From: Elusimicrobiota bacterium
Lineage (GTDB): Bacteria; RUG730
Length of the DNA stretch: 5,856 nucleotides
Assembly: GCA_031259185.1 (NCBI GenBank)
Contig: JAIRLV010000271.1
Location: 1 to 5,856, forward strand
Reading direction: 5' to 3'
Both the position numbers and the translations under genes were made by a program. The notes beneath the pieces are model-generated. The model was not told the DNA's origin, made no database searches, and was given only the letters and a program-made list of their open reading frames with translations. Shown here in pieces: positions 5,566-5,856 of the stretch. Positions within the stretch are counted from its first letter, which is position 1. Each line of letters opens with the position of its first letter.

Positions 5566-5856
5566 TAATAAATTTCTTTTCCCAAAAATTTTTTCTCCAA
5601 TTCTAATTATATTTGCTCCATTCTTTATCGCCAAATCATAATCGGAACTCATTCCCATCGATATATATTTCATATCTATAAAATTTATTTTTTTATATTT
5701 AACATTTATTTCATCAAATAAACTTTTTACTTTATAAAAAGTATAATCTATTTTGTCTCTATTTTTAGTGAATTGCGCTATTGTCATTAATCCTAAAATT
5801 TTTATATTTGAACAATAATCTATATCTCTTTTAATTAATTCGTCAAAAAAATTAAA
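5542..5856 (-). CDS. yggS: YggS/PLPBP-family pyridoxal phosphate homeostasis protein, C-terminal part
   Basis: On the minus strand, 104 residues are visible with no stop at the window edge, so the 5' half (with the PLP-binding lysine) lies outside; the family is about 220-230 residues. An internal ATG at 5785-5787 is the Met of the family block GLMTIA and not the start. Later come YISMGMSSDYDLAI (residues 65-78), whose Ser/Gly residues hold the PLP phosphate, then IIRIGEKIFGKR near residues 84-94, the standard C-terminal block. YggS binds PLP in the cytosol and affects B6 and amino-acid homeostasis; it has no established enzymatic activity. Family members normally end just after FGKR. Here NLLESVNKNV is added, and the last seven codons plus the TAA fall in the IS terminal repeat. 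It converges on the transposase remnant. Confidence 0.92.
   Translation of the reverse strand, partial: FNFFDELIKRDIDYCSNIKILGLMTIAQFTKNRDKIDYTFYKVKSLFDEINVKYKKINFIDMKYISMGMSSDYDLAIKNGANIIRIGEKIFGKRNLLESVNKNV

Noticed and set aside
2516-5856. A vitamin B6 gene cluster linking the PNPOx-family protein and YggS
   Set aside because: They lie 2.6 kb apart on opposite strands with unrelated genes between, and the small PNPOx-like protein is too short to be called PdxH.

Overview
This window comes from a very AT-rich bacterial genome with a small coding vocabulary (many Lys, Asn, Ile and Phe residues; AAA, AAT, ATA and TTT codons). Intergenic spaces are 100-350 bases, and there is a decayed insertion sequence. 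That fits a low-GC, host-associated or slowly degrading genome, but I cannot assign a phylum from the sequence. The EF-P resembles the 185-residue Lys32 form of Firmicutes-type bacteria. The CmoB resembles the gammaproteobacterial form. These two point in different directions.

Layout, left to right. (1) Positions 2-2239 carry the 3' part of an AddB-like helicase/nuclease gene for double-strand-break repair. It enters from outside the window and ends in a RecB-family nuclease with an iron-sulphur cysteine signature. (2) A 276-base spacer holds two interleaved inverted repeats. (3) Positions 2516-2938 encode a small FMN split-barrel protein of the pyridoxamine 5'-phosphate oxidase family, followed by a hairpin. 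(4) Positions 3054-4037 encode CmoB, the tRNA U34 carboxymethyltransferase, full length with its known ligand residues conserved. (5) A 346-base spacer precedes EF-P and holds a 15-base direct repeat and several small hairpins. (6) Positions 4384-4941 encode elongation factor P. Just after it, with a strong Shine-Dalgarno, comes a very short TTG-started membrane ORF that looks frameshifted. (7) Positions 5251-5524 are the decayed C-terminal end of an IS256/Mutator-family transposase. (8) On the minus strand, running off the right edge, is the C-terminal part of a YggS/PLPBP-family gene. Its last codons and stop appear to lie inside the terminal repeat of the dead IS.

The intact genes are mostly housekeeping: DNA repair, tRNA wobble modification, translation of polyproline stretches and PLP homeostasis. 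CmoB and EF-P both act on translation, but they are not in one transcription unit, and the genes show no shared pathway. All reading in the supported genes is compatible with standard stops (TAA/TAG). I found no CRISPR array, tRNA, rRNA or recognisable riboswitch, and nothing I would defend as a new multi-gene system. The most informative oddities are the IS end that rewrote the yggS 3' end, the broken membrane ORF behind efp, and the gamma-type CmoB lacking a Shine-Dalgarno.
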